This document shows positions 1-6,349 of a DNA stretch of 13,133 bases, piece by piece (positions within the stretch are counted from its first letter, which is position 1; every line of letters begins with the position of its first letter). The position numbers were made by a program, and so were the translations under genes. The stretch spans positions 1 through 13,133 of the forward strand of contig PUMS01000159.1 in the NCBI GenBank assembly GCA_003551485.1. The letters are read 5' to 3'. This DNA is from Phycisphaeraceae bacterium. GTDB taxonomy: Bacteria; Planctomycetota; Phycisphaerae; Phycisphaerales; Phycisphaeraceae. Under the pieces are notes generated by a model. That model was given only the letters and a program-made list of their open reading frames with translations. It was not told the DNA's origin and searched no databases.

Positions 1-58
1 CGTGGGCGCGGTTGCGGGGCAGCCAATCCGGCCGCCGCGGGCCACCGGCCGCCCACTG

Positions 59-418
59 TCATCCGCGGTACTCGGCCTCGGTGGTACAGGTCTCTCGCAC
101 GCGAACGATGCTCAAAAGCGGCAGGTCGGGCTTGAGCCGGTCGTAGATGTAGCGGGCCAGGTTCTCGGCCGTGGGGTTGCTCAGGCCCTCGATGTCGTTG
201 AGCAGCCGGTGGTCCAGGGCCTGGATGAGCGGCTCGGCCGCGGCCTTGATCTGGCCGAAATCGACCAGGTAGCCGGCCCCTTCATCGACCTCGCCTTCCA
301 GCACCAGGTCGACATGAAACGTGTGCCCGTGCAGCCGACGGCACTTGTGGCCCTCGGGGAACGTCGGCAGCCAGTGGGCCGAATCGAAGCTGAATCGTTT
401 GGTCAGTGCGGTGCGCAT
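59..418 (-). CDS. queD: 6-carboxy-5,6,7,8-tetrahydropterin synthase (QueD)
   Basis: The 119-residue protein matches the 6-pyruvoyl-tetrahydropterin synthase fold in its QueD form. It would convert 7,8-dihydroneopterin triphosphate to 6-carboxytetrahydropterin, an early step of queuosine and 7-deazapurine synthesis in the cytoplasm. Seen directly: zinc ligands His15 (FDSAH) and His30/His32 in C-R-R-L-H-G-H, with Cys26 three residues before HGH, the short spacing typical of QueD rather than of eukaryotic-type PTPS. Asp69-His70 (LDHR) and Glu109 (RVRET) complete the active site. The length and end-to-end resemblance to E. coli QueD are good. The open frame extends upstream to about 853, but that part is translated repeat DNA. 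The ATG at 418 gives the family length, has no Shine-Dalgarno, and has a TATCAT hexamer 7 nt before it. No terminator is visible in the 58 nt before the window edge. Confidence 0.93.
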   Translation of the reverse strand: MRTALTKRFSFDSAHWLPTFPEGHKCRRLHGHTFHVDLVLEGEVDEGAGYLVDFGQIKAAAEPLIQALDHRLLNDIEGLSNPTAENLARYIYDRLKPDLPLLSIVRVRETCTTEAEYRG

Positions 419-425
419 GAGCGGA

Positions 426-431
426 ATGATA
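426..431 (-). promoter_or_regulatory. -10-like TATCAT, leaderless start of queD
   Basis: TATCAT on the minus strand (5/6 to TATAAT) ends 7 nt before the queD ATG, so transcription would begin at or next to the start codon. No -35 element is seen at 16-18 nt spacing. The same arrangement recurs at four other genes here, which is the main support. Confidence 0.5.
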
Positions 432-493
432 GTAGGTGATGCGGTGCCGATGGCCTCCGCCCGCCCTGAAGATCGCCGGACGCGGGCCGCCAG

Positions 494-559
494 GGAGCGC
501 GGCCGTCCCGGCCGCATTCCGGCCTCCGGCCTCCGGAGTGGCCGGGACGGCCGCGCTCC
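494..559. repeat. perfect 20-bp inverted repeat with 26-nt loop
   Basis: The left arm (494-513, GGAGCGCGGCCGTCCCGGCC) is the exact reverse complement of the right arm at 540-559. The loop (514-539) contains a direct repeat of GGCCTCC and the palindrome CTCCGGAG (531-538). The form, a long GC-rich hairpin of GGAGCGCGG...CCGCGCTCC type, is like dispersed intergenic repeats of planctomycetes and verrucomicrobia. That family assignment is from memory. No T-run follows on either strand, so it is not a classical terminator. Confidence 0.85.
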
Positions 560-659
560 ACGTGGGGCGCTCGCATCGCCGCCACCCTTTTCATCCTCGT
601 GGGTGCGCCGCCGCCGCAAGAGACACTGCCCTGAGGTCGCCCCCGGAAGAAAGCAGGCC

Positions 660-702
660 GTAGGGTGGGTAGAGCGAGGGCCGCCGAGAGAGACCCACCG
701 TT
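660..702 (+). repeat. GTAGGGTGGGT-type repeat, copy 1
   Basis: The element begins GTAGGGTGGGT and ends GACCCACCGTT, so its ends are themselves complementary (GGGTGGGT / ACCCACC). It matches the minus-strand copy at 834-875 along its whole length with scattered differences. This resembles a widely dispersed bacterial intergenic repeat family; the function is unknown. Confidence 0.75.
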
Positions 703-833
703 CCCGATGCGAGCGCGTTTCGTCCCCCATCGCCACGACGCCGCTACGAATTGCAGGGGAAATGGCCCAACGCCTGCTCCAACATTCGTGACCTTGTGGA
801 AAGCTCCGGCGCCTGTCGCAGTCACCACGACCA

Positions 834-875
834 ATGGTGGGTTTCGCTCGCAAGGCCTCGCTCGACCCACCCTAC
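834..875 (-). repeat. GTAGGGTGGGT-type repeat, copy 2 (inverted)
   Basis: Read on the minus strand, it begins GTAGGGTGGGTCGAGCGAGG and ends AAACCCACCATT. With copy 1 it brackets a 131-nt segment (703-833) as outward-matching inverted repeats. The segment between them codes for nothing recognisable. Confidence 0.75.
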
Positions 876-878
876 AGC

Positions 879-928
879 CTCTTCCCTCACCGGGAAGAGA
901 GGGGAGCAGGGGCAGGCTGGAAGCCTGC
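879..928. repeat. two small perfect hairpins
   Basis: The first hairpin has arms CTCTTCCC (879-886) and GGGAAGAG (892-899) with a 5-nt loop. It resembles the core of the CCTCTCCC...GGGAGAGG repeat family found at 2882, 4449, 4510 and 7853. The second has arms GCAGGCT (912-918) and AGCCTGC (922-928) with loop GGA. Neither is followed by a T-run. Confidence 0.65.
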
Positions 929-1101
929 ACCACAGTGGGCCGGCGGTACCGGTGGCAAGGGGCAGGTAAAAAATTCCACCGCTGCGCCCTGTGCGGAAGT
1001 TAAGCCGGCTACCGGTTGTGACGATGAGTGCGAACGGGCAGGCCGAAGGGCCTGGCCCGATCCGCACGGTCGCCGCGATCATGGCGGCTGTCGCGGAGGG
1101 T

Positions 1102-1147
1102 GCATCGGGACGGTCCGATGCGCCCGCCGCGGGGCCTGTTCGCCCCG
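1102..1147 (+). promoter_or_regulatory. tandem hairpins in flagellin mRNA leader
   Basis: There are two perfect stem-loops close together. GCATCGG (1102-1108) pairs with CCGATGC (1115-1121) around a 6-nt loop. CGGGGC (1130-1135) pairs with GCCCCG (1142-1147) around CTGTTC. A further CAGGCC/GGCCTG hairpin lies just upstream (about 1040-1055). They sit 45 nt before the flagellin ribosome-binding site and would be part of its leader if transcription begins upstream. Hairpins are common by chance at this GC content, so the regulatory role is inference. Confidence 0.35.
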
Positions 1148-1205
1148 TCGGCCAACCCGATCCGCCGCGCTGCGGTGGGCCCTTGGTTCACGGAGGAATG
1201 CCACG

Positions 1206-2717
1206 ATGAGCCGGATCAACACCAACGTCGGGTCCCTGCTCGCCCAGCGCGTGCTGGGACAGCAGAACCGCAACCTGTCGCAGACGCTCGAGCGGCTGAG
1301 CACGGGCCTGGCCATCAACCGCGGGGCCGACAACCCCGCCGGCCTGATCGCCAGCGAGAAGCTTCGCTCGGAGAAGGCGGCGCTGAATGCGGCCATCGGC
1401 AACGCCGAACGCGCCGATCAGGTGGTCAACATCGCCGAGGGCGGGCTGCAGGAAGTCAGCAGCATGCTCACCGAGCTCCAGGGCCTGGTGACCGAGACCG
1501 CCAACGAAAGCGGCCTCTCGAGGGAAGAACGCGAGGCCAACCAGTTGCAGATCGACTCGATCCTGCACACCATCGACCGCATCGCCTCGACCACCAGCTT
1601 CCAGGGCAGCAAGCTGCTCAACGGTGCCTACGACTTCACCACCAGCAGCGTCAACGCCCAGGTGCGCGACTTCGACATCAACAGCGCCAAACTCAATCAC
1701 GGTGAGCATCGCGACGTCGACGTGCTGATCACCGGCTCGGCCCAGCACGGCACGCTGTTTCTTTCGGCCGGCGCCGCAGCGCTGGACCTGGATGGGCCGG
1801 ATTCGCAGTTCACCTTCGACGTCGGCGGGGCGCTGGGCTCGCGGCAGTTCACCTTTGCTTCCGGCACCACGCTGGAGAACGTCTCCCAGCAGGTCAACAC
1901 CTTCCGCAACGTCACCGGCGTCTCGGCCGTGGCCAGCGGCGGGCACCTGATCTTCAAGGCCACCGAGCTGGGCAGCGACAACTTCGTCTCGGTCAGGGTC
2001 ACCGATGACGGCGGCCTGGACGGCGCCCTGCTCAACGCCCAGGCCGATGACGCCAACGCCATCGACACCGCCACTGCCCGGGCGCTGGACACGCTGGCCA
2101 CCAGCGGCGAGGTCGTACGCGACCGCGGCGAGGACGTCAGCGCCGTCATCGGCGGCATCGCCGCCACCAGCCGCGGCGCGCAGATTGCAGTCAACACCGA
2201 CTTCCTGGACGTGTCGCTGACGCTGACCGAAGACGGAGCCCAGCAGCTTCAGGACTTCAAGGCGATGAGCATCACCGGCGGCGGTGCGAAGTTCAACCTC
2301 GGCCCACGTGTGGACATTCAGAACCAGGTCAGCATCGGCATCGGCGACGTGGCGGTGCGAAACCTGGGCAGCCGCGAGCTGGGCGGCTTCCTGGCCGACC
2401 TGGGCGCCGGCAGGGGCGCCAACGTCGTCGATGGTGACCGCGAACTGGCCCAGCGGATTGTGGACAAGGCCATCGACCAGGTCTCAGCGCTGCGCGGCCG
2501 GCTGGGTGCGTTCCAGCGCAACACCATCGGCACCACGATCCGCGCCCTGGGCGTGGCCGTGGAAAACACCAGCGCCGCTGAGTCGAGCATCCGTGACACC
2601 GACTTCGCCGCCGAGACCGCCGAGCTGACCCGCAGCCAGATCATGGCCCAGGCCGCCACCAACAGCCTGGCCCTGGCCAACAACCAGCCCCAGTCGGTGC
2701 TCGCCCTGCTGGGCTGA
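1206..2717 (+). CDS. fliC: flagellin
   Basis: The 503-residue filament subunit is exported by the flagellar type III apparatus and polymerised outside the cell. The conserved N-terminal D0/D1 helices begin MSRINTNVGSLLAQ and run to about residue 140, including the usual ERLSTGL..N.GADNPAG segment. The middle (about 145-400) is variable and contains a flagellin IN-type beta module (FTFDVGGALGSRQFTF followed by an IVSAIN-like NVSQQVNTF). The C-terminal D1/D0 region (about 415-503) ends in QPQSVLALLG, as is typical. The start is set by GGAGGA at 1192-1197, 8 nt before the ATG, and by the family N-terminus. The open frame extends back to 834, but that part is repeat sequence. It has no flagellar neighbours and its own terminator at 2771-2819, so it is probably monocistronic. 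The length is at the long end for bacterial flagellins. Confidence 0.96.
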   Translation: MSRINTNVGSLLAQRVLGQQNRNLSQTLERLSTGLAINRGADNPAGLIASEKLRSEKAALNAAIGNAERADQVVNIAEGGLQEVSSMLTELQGLVTETANESGLSREEREANQLQIDSILHTIDRIASTTSFQGSKLLNGAYDFTTSSVNAQVRDFDINSAKLNHGEHRDVDVLITGSAQHGTLFLSAGAAALDLDGPDSQFTFDVGGALGSRQFTFASGTTLENVSQQVNTFRNVTGVSAVASGGHLIFKATELGSDNFVSVRVTDDGGLDGALLNAQADDANAIDTATARALDTLATSGEVVRDRGEDVSAVIGGIAATSRGAQIAVNTDFLDVSLTLTEDGAQQLQDFKAMSITGGGAKFNLGPRVDIQNQVSIGIGDVAVRNLGSRELGGFLADLGAGRGANVVDGDRELAQRIVDKAIDQVSALRGRLGAFQRNTIGTTIRALGVAVENTSAAESSIRDTDFAAETAELTRSQIMAQAATNSLALANNQPQSVLALLG

Positions 2718-2770
2718 CCGCCCACCGCAGAAGAAGTTGACCCCTGACCGTTGACAACCCCGACTCGCCA

Positions 2771-2819
2771 CCAGGCCCCCTGCCCGCCGACCAAGGCCGG
2801 GCCGGGGGCCTGGCGTTTT
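2771..2819 (+). terminator. rho-independent terminator after flagellin
   Basis: CCAGGCCCCC (2771-2780) pairs perfectly with GGGGGCCTGG (2804-2813). After one mismatch, GCCCG (2782-2786) pairs with CGGGC (2798-2802). CGTTTT follows. It lies 53 nt after the flagellin stop codon. Confidence 0.85.
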
Positions 2820-2881
2820 GATGGCAGTGTCTCATGAGGCTGGGGCCTCATCCACGAGGATCAAAATCGCGGACCGCTCTA

Positions 2882-2948
2882 CTCCCCTCTCTCCCGGGAG
2901 AGTCGCCGGGGGTGGGGGAGGGTTCGCACCAATAAAGGTTCCTGGACC
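2882..2948 (+). repeat. composite dispersed repeat, copy A
   Basis: A 67-nt element that starts with the 14-bp palindrome CTCTCCCGGGAGAG (2889-2902), runs through GGGGGTGGGGGAGGGTTCGC, and ends AAAGGTTCCTGGACC. The same succession of three blocks occurs on the minus strand at 7853-7918. The shorter copy at 4449-4482 shares the first two blocks. Confidence 0.75.
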
Positions 2949-2992
2949 ACCAAGCCACCAGCAGCACCCGGCGGCGGCGCCCTGGGCCCGGC

Positions 2993-2998
2993 TATACT
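2993..2998 (+). promoter_or_regulatory. -10-like TATACT, leaderless start of CCA enzyme
   Basis: TATACT (5/6 to TATAAT) ends 7 nt before the ATG at 3006. No Shine-Dalgarno fits in the gap, and no -35 match lies 17 nt upstream. The transcript would begin at or beside the start codon. Confidence 0.55.
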
Positions 2999-3005
2999 CG
3001 GCACC

Positions 3006-4355
3006 ATGGCTGCCGGCGCCCCCCGCCCTTCTGCTTCGGCCGACCCCTCAGCGCAGGCCTTCGATGCCGCGGTGGCCATCCTCCGGGCGCTTCAAGGGGC
3101 GGGGCATGTGGCGGTGCTGGCCGGCGGATGCGTGCGCGACCGGCTGCTGGGCCGCCGGCCCAAGGACTTCGACGTGGCCACCGATGCCCACCCGCCGCGC
3201 ATCCGCGAGTTGTTCCCACGGTCGCGGCTGGTGGGTGAGGCCTTCGGGGTGGTGCTGGTGCGAGGCGGCGGATGCTGGATCGAGGTGGCCACCTTCCGAC
3301 GCGAGGCCGCCTACCTCGATGGGCGCCGACCTTCGCAGGTCGAGTTCGCCGACATGCAGGCCGATGCCCGGCGCCGCGACTTCACCATCAACGGCCTGTT
3401 CGAAGACCCGCTGGCCGAGGATCCCGAGCAGCGCATCATCGACCTGGTCGGCGGTCGGGCCGATCTTGAGGCCGGTCTGATCCGCGCCATCGGCGACCCG
3501 CAGCAGCGCTTCGCCGAGGACTACCTTCGCCTGCTGCGCGCGGTGCGCTTCTGCGCACGCTTCGACTTCGCCCTGGAAGCGGCCACGGAGCGGGCCATCC
3601 GCGACCTCGCCCCCCTGCTGGAGCGCATCAGCCGCGAGCGCATCGGTCAGGAACTGCGATGGATGCTCGAGCGCCGCTCTGCATCCCGAGCCGCGCAAAT
3701 GGTTCAGACGCTGGGGCTCGATGCCCCCGCCTTCAACGAGCCCCACCACGACCCGCCCCTGCCCACGCTCGGGCACCTCACCGCCGAAGCGCCTTTGGCG
3801 GTGAAACTGCTGGCCTGGTCGATCGACCGCCACGCGGGCCTGGCATCTCCGGGCGACCCGCCGGCCGGCGCGATCGCCCCGGCCGGCGACCTCGATACGT
3901 GGACCGGCGCAGCGGCCGAGCCGCTCGGCAGCGCTGTGGCCATCGCCCGCGGCCGATGGCGCCGGGCGCTGTGCCTGACCAACGATGAGACCGAGTCCAT
4001 CGCCAATCAGGGCCGCCTGCTGCGCGAGGCGCTGATCTGGCCGAAGGCGACCATCGCCTCGCGCAAGCGCCTGCTGGCCCATCCGGCGTGGCCGCTGACG
4101 CGGTCGCTGCTGGAGGGGCTGCGCTGGGTGGGCGCGGTAAATGAGTTGGTGAAGCAGATCGATGCCGATGCCCCCCCGCTTTTCGAAGAAGGCGTGGCCC
4201 CCCCGCCGCTGACCGGCGGCGATGACCTGATCGCCATGGGCCTGCCCCCGGGCCCGCGTTTCAAGCTGCTTCTCGATGCGGTCTACGACGAGCAGCTCGA
4301 AGGCCGCGTCCAGACCCGCCAGCAGGCCCTGGCCTGGCTCGAGGCCCACGTGTGA
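3006..4355 (+). CDS. cca: CCA tRNA nucleotidyltransferase (class II, PcnB-like)
   Basis: The 449-residue cytoplasmic enzyme belongs to the class II nucleotidyltransferase family, which adds CCA to tRNA 3' ends; poly(A) polymerase I is a close relative. The head domain shows LAGGCVRDRLLG (Gly40-Gly41, Arg44-Asp45) followed by KDFDVATDA, with catalytic Asp54 and Asp56 and a likely third acid at Glu93 (IEVATFRRE). RRRDFTINGL (122-131) is the nucleotide-selecting region. ERRIIDLVGG-like residues (141-150) and the neck helix RFAEDYLRLLRAVRF (168-182) follow. The C-terminal half (about 190-449) is the variable helical tRNA-binding part; family resemblance is weaker there. The first ATG, at 3006, lacks a Shine-Dalgarno. 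CCA addition is preferred over polyadenylation because this is the usual planctomycete housekeeping form; sequence alone does not settle it. Two C7 runs (4171-4177, 4198-4204) lie inside the frame. Confidence 0.88.
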   Translation: MAAGAPRPSASADPSAQAFDAAVAILRALQGAGHVAVLAGGCVRDRLLGRRPKDFDVATDAHPPRIRELFPRSRLVGEAFGVVLVRGGGCWIEVATFRREAAYLDGRRPSQVEFADMQADARRRDFTINGLFEDPLAEDPEQRIIDLVGGRADLEAGLIRAIGDPQQRFAEDYLRLLRAVRFCARFDFALEAATERAIRDLAPLLERISRERIGQELRWMLERRSASRAAQMVQTLGLDAPAFNEPHHDPPLPTLGHLTAEAPLAVKLLAWSIDRHAGLASPGDPPAGAIAPAGDLDTWTGAAAEPLGSAVAIARGRWRRALCLTNDETESIANQGRLLREALIWPKATIASRKRLLAHPAWPLTRSLLEGLRWVGAVNELVKQIDADAPPLFEEGVAPPPLTGGDDLIAMGLPPGPRFKLLLDAVYDEQLEGRVQTRQQALAWLEAHV

Positions 4356-4568
4356 ACCACGCCACAGGCCGCGAAATACACTGGCGGACACGCCACCCCT
4401 GGCACCCGGCGCCGCACTCACGACGATGAAAATCGGGGGGCTCACTCGCCTCTCCCGCCGGAAGAGGGGACGGGGATGAGGGCAGGTTCGGACGGGCAAA
4501 GCGATTCTTCCCTCACCCCAGCCCTCTCCCGGAGGGAGAGGGAGGCGGATTTTCAGGGCAGCCCTCGG
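4356..4568. repeat. inverted pair of CCCTCACCCC/CTCTCCC repeats between convergent genes
   Basis: The 213 nt between the convergent stop codons of cca and panE hold two 34-nt copies of one repeat in opposite orientation, 4449-4482 (+) and 4510-4543 (-), separated by 27 nt. The second copy contains a perfect 9-bp hairpin, CCCTCTCCC (4522-4530) / GGGAGAGGG (4534-4542), loop GGA, followed by AGGCGGATTTT. The two copies can also pair with each other. The position suggests a terminator role for the converging transcripts, but the T-run is displaced, so that is uncertain. Confidence 0.7.
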
Positions 4569-5528
4569 TCACGGTTGTGGGGTTGTCGTGGCCGCGTTGA
4601 GGTATTGGAGCTGGCGGTAGAGCGTGTCGATGCGGGGCAGGGGGCTGCCGTGTTCGGCGGCGATGCGGACGGGCTGGCCGAAGATGGCCTCGACTTCCAT
4701 GGGGCGGTGGTGGTCGTGATCGAGCTTCATGCTCGTGCGGTAGGGCTTCATTCGGGCGGTGTAGTCGAGCAGTCGATCGAGGAAGGCATGCTCGATGTGC
4801 CGGCCGCACGCGGCGGCGCCGGCGGCGACCTCCGGCATCAGCAGCCGGGCGAGCTCTCGCGTGGGCGGCTCGGCCATGAGCCGGTCGGTGGTGGCATCCA
4901 GCAGCACCGACAGGCCGTTGAAGGGGATGTTCCAGGCCAGCTTCTTCCAGCGGGCAAGATACAGGTCCTCGGACAACTCGACCGTGATGCCGGCGCGCTC
5001 GAAGTCGGTGCCGATGCGGCGAAGCCGCCCGCTGATGCCGCACGGGGCGCGGCCGGGGTCGTACTCGCCCAGGGTCATGTGCCCGTAGTCGAGGTGGCGG
5101 ATGTGGCCGGGCCCGACCTTGTTTGAGCACAGGAAACACAACCCCCCCACCACCCGGTCATCCCCGGCCACCGCCGCGGCATCGCGGTCGACCTCGAGGC
5201 CGTTCTGAAGCACCAGCACGGTGGTATCGGGCCCCAGCAGCGGGCCAAGCAACTTCGCCAGCAGGTGATTGTGCGTGGCCTTGATGCACACCGCGGCCAC
5301 ATCCACCGCAGGCATGTCGGCCGGGTCTTCATGTACGTGCGGCCTGTCGATCGAGAAATCGCCCTCGATCGACTCGACCTTCAGCCCGTGGCGCTGGATG
5401 TGGCCGACATCGCTGCGCGCCAGAAAATGCACCTCGACCCCCGCGTGCGCCAGCCGCGCCCCGTAATAGCCCCCGAGGGCACCGGTGCCGAGAATGGCGT
5501 AACGTCGCGGGGGCTGGGCGGTGGACAT
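4569..5528 (-). CDS. panE: 2-dehydropantoate 2-reductase (ketopantoate reductase)
   Basis: The 319-residue ketopantoate reductase family protein would reduce 2-dehydropantoate to pantoate with NADPH, for pantothenate and coenzyme A synthesis. The N-terminal Rossmann fold shows AILGTGALGGYYGARLA (11-27) and a basic Arg38 after the second strand, suited to NADPH. The C-terminal helical domain carries the catalytic lysine in LARWKKLAWNIPFN (Lys196, with Lys195 adjacent) and the substrate region TSMKLDHDHHRPMEVEAI, with acids Glu278 and Glu280. The order and length are normal. It lies 57 nt downstream of the HEPN toxin on the same strand, but has its own -10-like hexamer. Many family members act on other 2-keto acids, so PanE activity itself is an assignment by family. 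The ATG at 5528 precedes the Rossmann motif by the usual distance. Confidence 0.85.
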   Translation of the reverse strand: MSTAQPPRRYAILGTGALGGYYGARLAHAGVEVHFLARSDVGHIQRHGLKVESIEGDFSIDRPHVHEDPADMPAVDVAAVCIKATHNHLLAKLLGPLLGPDTTVLVLQNGLEVDRDAAAVAGDDRVVGGLCFLCSNKVGPGHIRHLDYGHMTLGEYDPGRAPCGISGRLRRIGTDFERAGITVELSEDLYLARWKKLAWNIPFNGLSVLLDATTDRLMAEPPTRELARLLMPEVAAGAAACGRHIEHAFLDRLLDYTARMKPYRTSMKLDHDHHRPMEVEAIFGQPVRIAAEHGSPLPRIDTLYRQLQYLNAATTTPQP

Positions 5529-5534
5529 GGGGAC

Positions 5535-5540
5535 AGGATA
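5535..5540 (-). promoter_or_regulatory. -10-like TATCCT, leaderless start of panE
   Basis: TATCCT on the minus strand fits TAnnnT and ends 6 nt before the panE ATG. There is no Shine-Dalgarno. It is the weakest match of the five similar sites in this window. Confidence 0.4.
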
Positions 5541-5585
5541 TCAGGTCGCCAAAGGAGCCGGCCTGCGGCGACTTGCTCGGCTCGC

Positions 5586-5930
5586 TCACTCGCGGCGGGC
5601 GAGAACGCATTCGAGAGCGGTGATGAGCGGGGGCAGATCGTGGACAACGCTGCCCCAGACGAGATCCCAGTCAACAACATCGTAACCATGTATCAGACGA
5701 TTGCGCATGGCGATGATCTGTGCCCAGGGCACATCGGGACAGCTCCGTCGCAAGGGGGCTGAAACGCGGTTGGCCGCTTCACCGATGATCTCGAGGAGAC
5801 GGGTGAGCGCAAGCTGTCTTACCCGGTCCGCGATGAACGCATCATGCGACACACCCTCAACAAGTGCCACCGCTTCCCTGGCATGAGTAAGCATGTCGTT
5901 GAGGCTGGTGCGGTCATCACGCCGCGACAT
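5586..5930 (-). CDS. hepT: HEPN-domain RNase toxin (HepT-like)
   Basis: The 114-residue all-helical HEPN protein is the likely toxin of a two-gene toxin-antitoxin system. The signature R-x4-H-x-Y is visible as RNRLIHGY (Arg76, His81, Tyr83). In characterised HepT proteins, Arg and His form the RNase site and the Tyr is AMPylated by the MntA antitoxin. A conserved helix ALTRLLEIIGEAANRVS (41-57) is also typical. The chosen ATG at 5930 has GGAG 7 nt upstream and overlaps the antitoxin gene by 14 nt, the usual coupled arrangement. A longer frame starting at 5963 would add a basic 11-residue stretch lying inside the antitoxin gene and is less likely. The target RNA cannot be read from the sequence. 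Confidence 0.9.
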   Translation of the reverse strand: MSRRDDRTSLNDMLTHAREAVALVEGVSHDAFIADRVRQLALTRLLEIIGEAANRVSAPLRRSCPDVPWAQIIAMRNRLIHGYDVVDWDLVWGSVVHDLPPLITALECVLARRE

Positions 5931-6222
5931 AGACCGGCTCCGCTTCAGCGAGGACCTGATCACGGAACTGGGGGTTCAACCCCCTCACGGTGTGCATCTC
6001 GATGCGGCGGCCGAGCATTCGGCCAAGCTCGAACTCGATGCCCGCAAGGCGGATCAGCCCCACCAGGGCCTCGGGCTCGAACTCGACAAGCACGTCAATG
6101 TCGCTTTCCGGCCCAAAATCATCGCGAAGGATCGACCCGAACAGGCAAAGCCGCCGGATGCGGTGGCGCCTGCAGAACTCGGCGATGCGGTCGCGTGGGA
6201 TTTCGATGCCGTGGTAACGCAT
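5917..6222 (-). CDS. mntA: MNT-domain nucleotidyltransferase antitoxin (MntA-like)
   Basis: The 101-residue minimal nucleotidyltransferase is the probable antitoxin, which neutralises the HEPN partner by adding AMP to its HxY tyrosine. The GS-x10-D-x-D motif is clear: FGSILRDDFGPESDIDVLV, with Gly29-Ser30 and Asp41/Asp43. The third acid, usually Asp in a VDLV-like strand, appears as Glu75 in RIEMHTV. It ends EPVYVAA, as many family members do. The start at 6222 has AGGGAG 9 nt upstream. The gene comes first in the pair and overlaps hepT by 14 nt. This is a known system type, not a new one. It may also be annotated as 'nucleotidyltransferase domain-containing protein'. Confidence 0.9.
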   Translation of the reverse strand: MRYHGIEIPRDRIAEFCRRHRIRRLCLFGSILRDDFGPESDIDVLVEFEPEALVGLIRLAGIEFELGRMLGRRIEMHTVRGLNPQFRDQVLAEAEPVYVAA

Positions 6223-6232
6223 GGCGATCGGC

Positions 6233-6266
6233 TCCCTGGCACATCAGGGACTATGGATATGGTATC
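6233..6266 (-). promoter_or_regulatory. possible operator/promoter of mntA-hepT
   Basis: Two short inverted repeats lie just before the antitoxin start: TCCCTG/CAGGGA (6233-6238 and 6245-6250), and GATA-TGG-TATC (6256-6266). The second overlaps TACCAT on the minus strand (6259-6264), a candidate -10, and would suit autoregulation. No -35 match is seen. The first repeat includes the Shine-Dalgarno and could hide it in the mRNA. The evidence is short motifs only. Confidence 0.25.
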
Positions 6267-6349
6267 GCCAGCCAGACGTCGGTGCGCCTCGGCGGAACAC
6301 GGCAGGCCATGGTTCACCGATGGCCGCCAACGGCCTTCGGCAATTGCCG

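Larger units (their letters stand above)
419..1205. other. repeat-rich gap between queD and flagellin
   Basis: This 787-nt gap has no convincing protein gene. Several open frames cross it, but their translations are Arg/Pro/Ala-rich, run through inverted repeats, and resemble no family I recognise. It holds a perfect 20-bp inverted repeat (494-559), two copies in opposite orientation of a GTAGGGTGGGT-type element (660-702 and 834-875), small hairpins (879-928) and a GC-rich hairpin-forming flagellin leader (about 1030-1191). A TAAA at 967, followed 15 nt later by GCC, is the only thing resembling a flagellar sigma-28 promoter, and it is a weak match. Confidence 0.7.

Noticed and set aside
436..663. 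Open frame encoding an Ala/Pro/Gly/Arg-rich 75-residue product in the queD-flagellin gap
   Set aside because: It is a translation through the 20-bp inverted repeat (494-559); such products are common false genes over dispersed repeats, and there is no ribosome-binding site or domain.
419..853. Upstream extension of the queD frame
   Set aside because: The extension reads through repeats, and the family N-terminus begins exactly at the ATG at 418.
834..1205. Upstream extension of the flagellin frame
   Set aside because: Flagellins begin at the MSRINTNV-type sequence; GGAGGA fixes the start at 1206, and the extension is repeat and leader sequence.
1198..1209. Three-codon ATG-CCA-CGA-TGA mini-ORF at the flagellin start
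   Set aside because: Its ATG directly abuts the Shine-Dalgarno with no spacing, so ribosomes could not start there.
3048..4499. Long (483-residue) minus-strand open frame opposite the CCA enzyme
   Set aside because: An antisense shadow of a GC-rich gene; Gln/Arg/His/Gly-rich with no domain, while the plus frame has all catalytic motifs.
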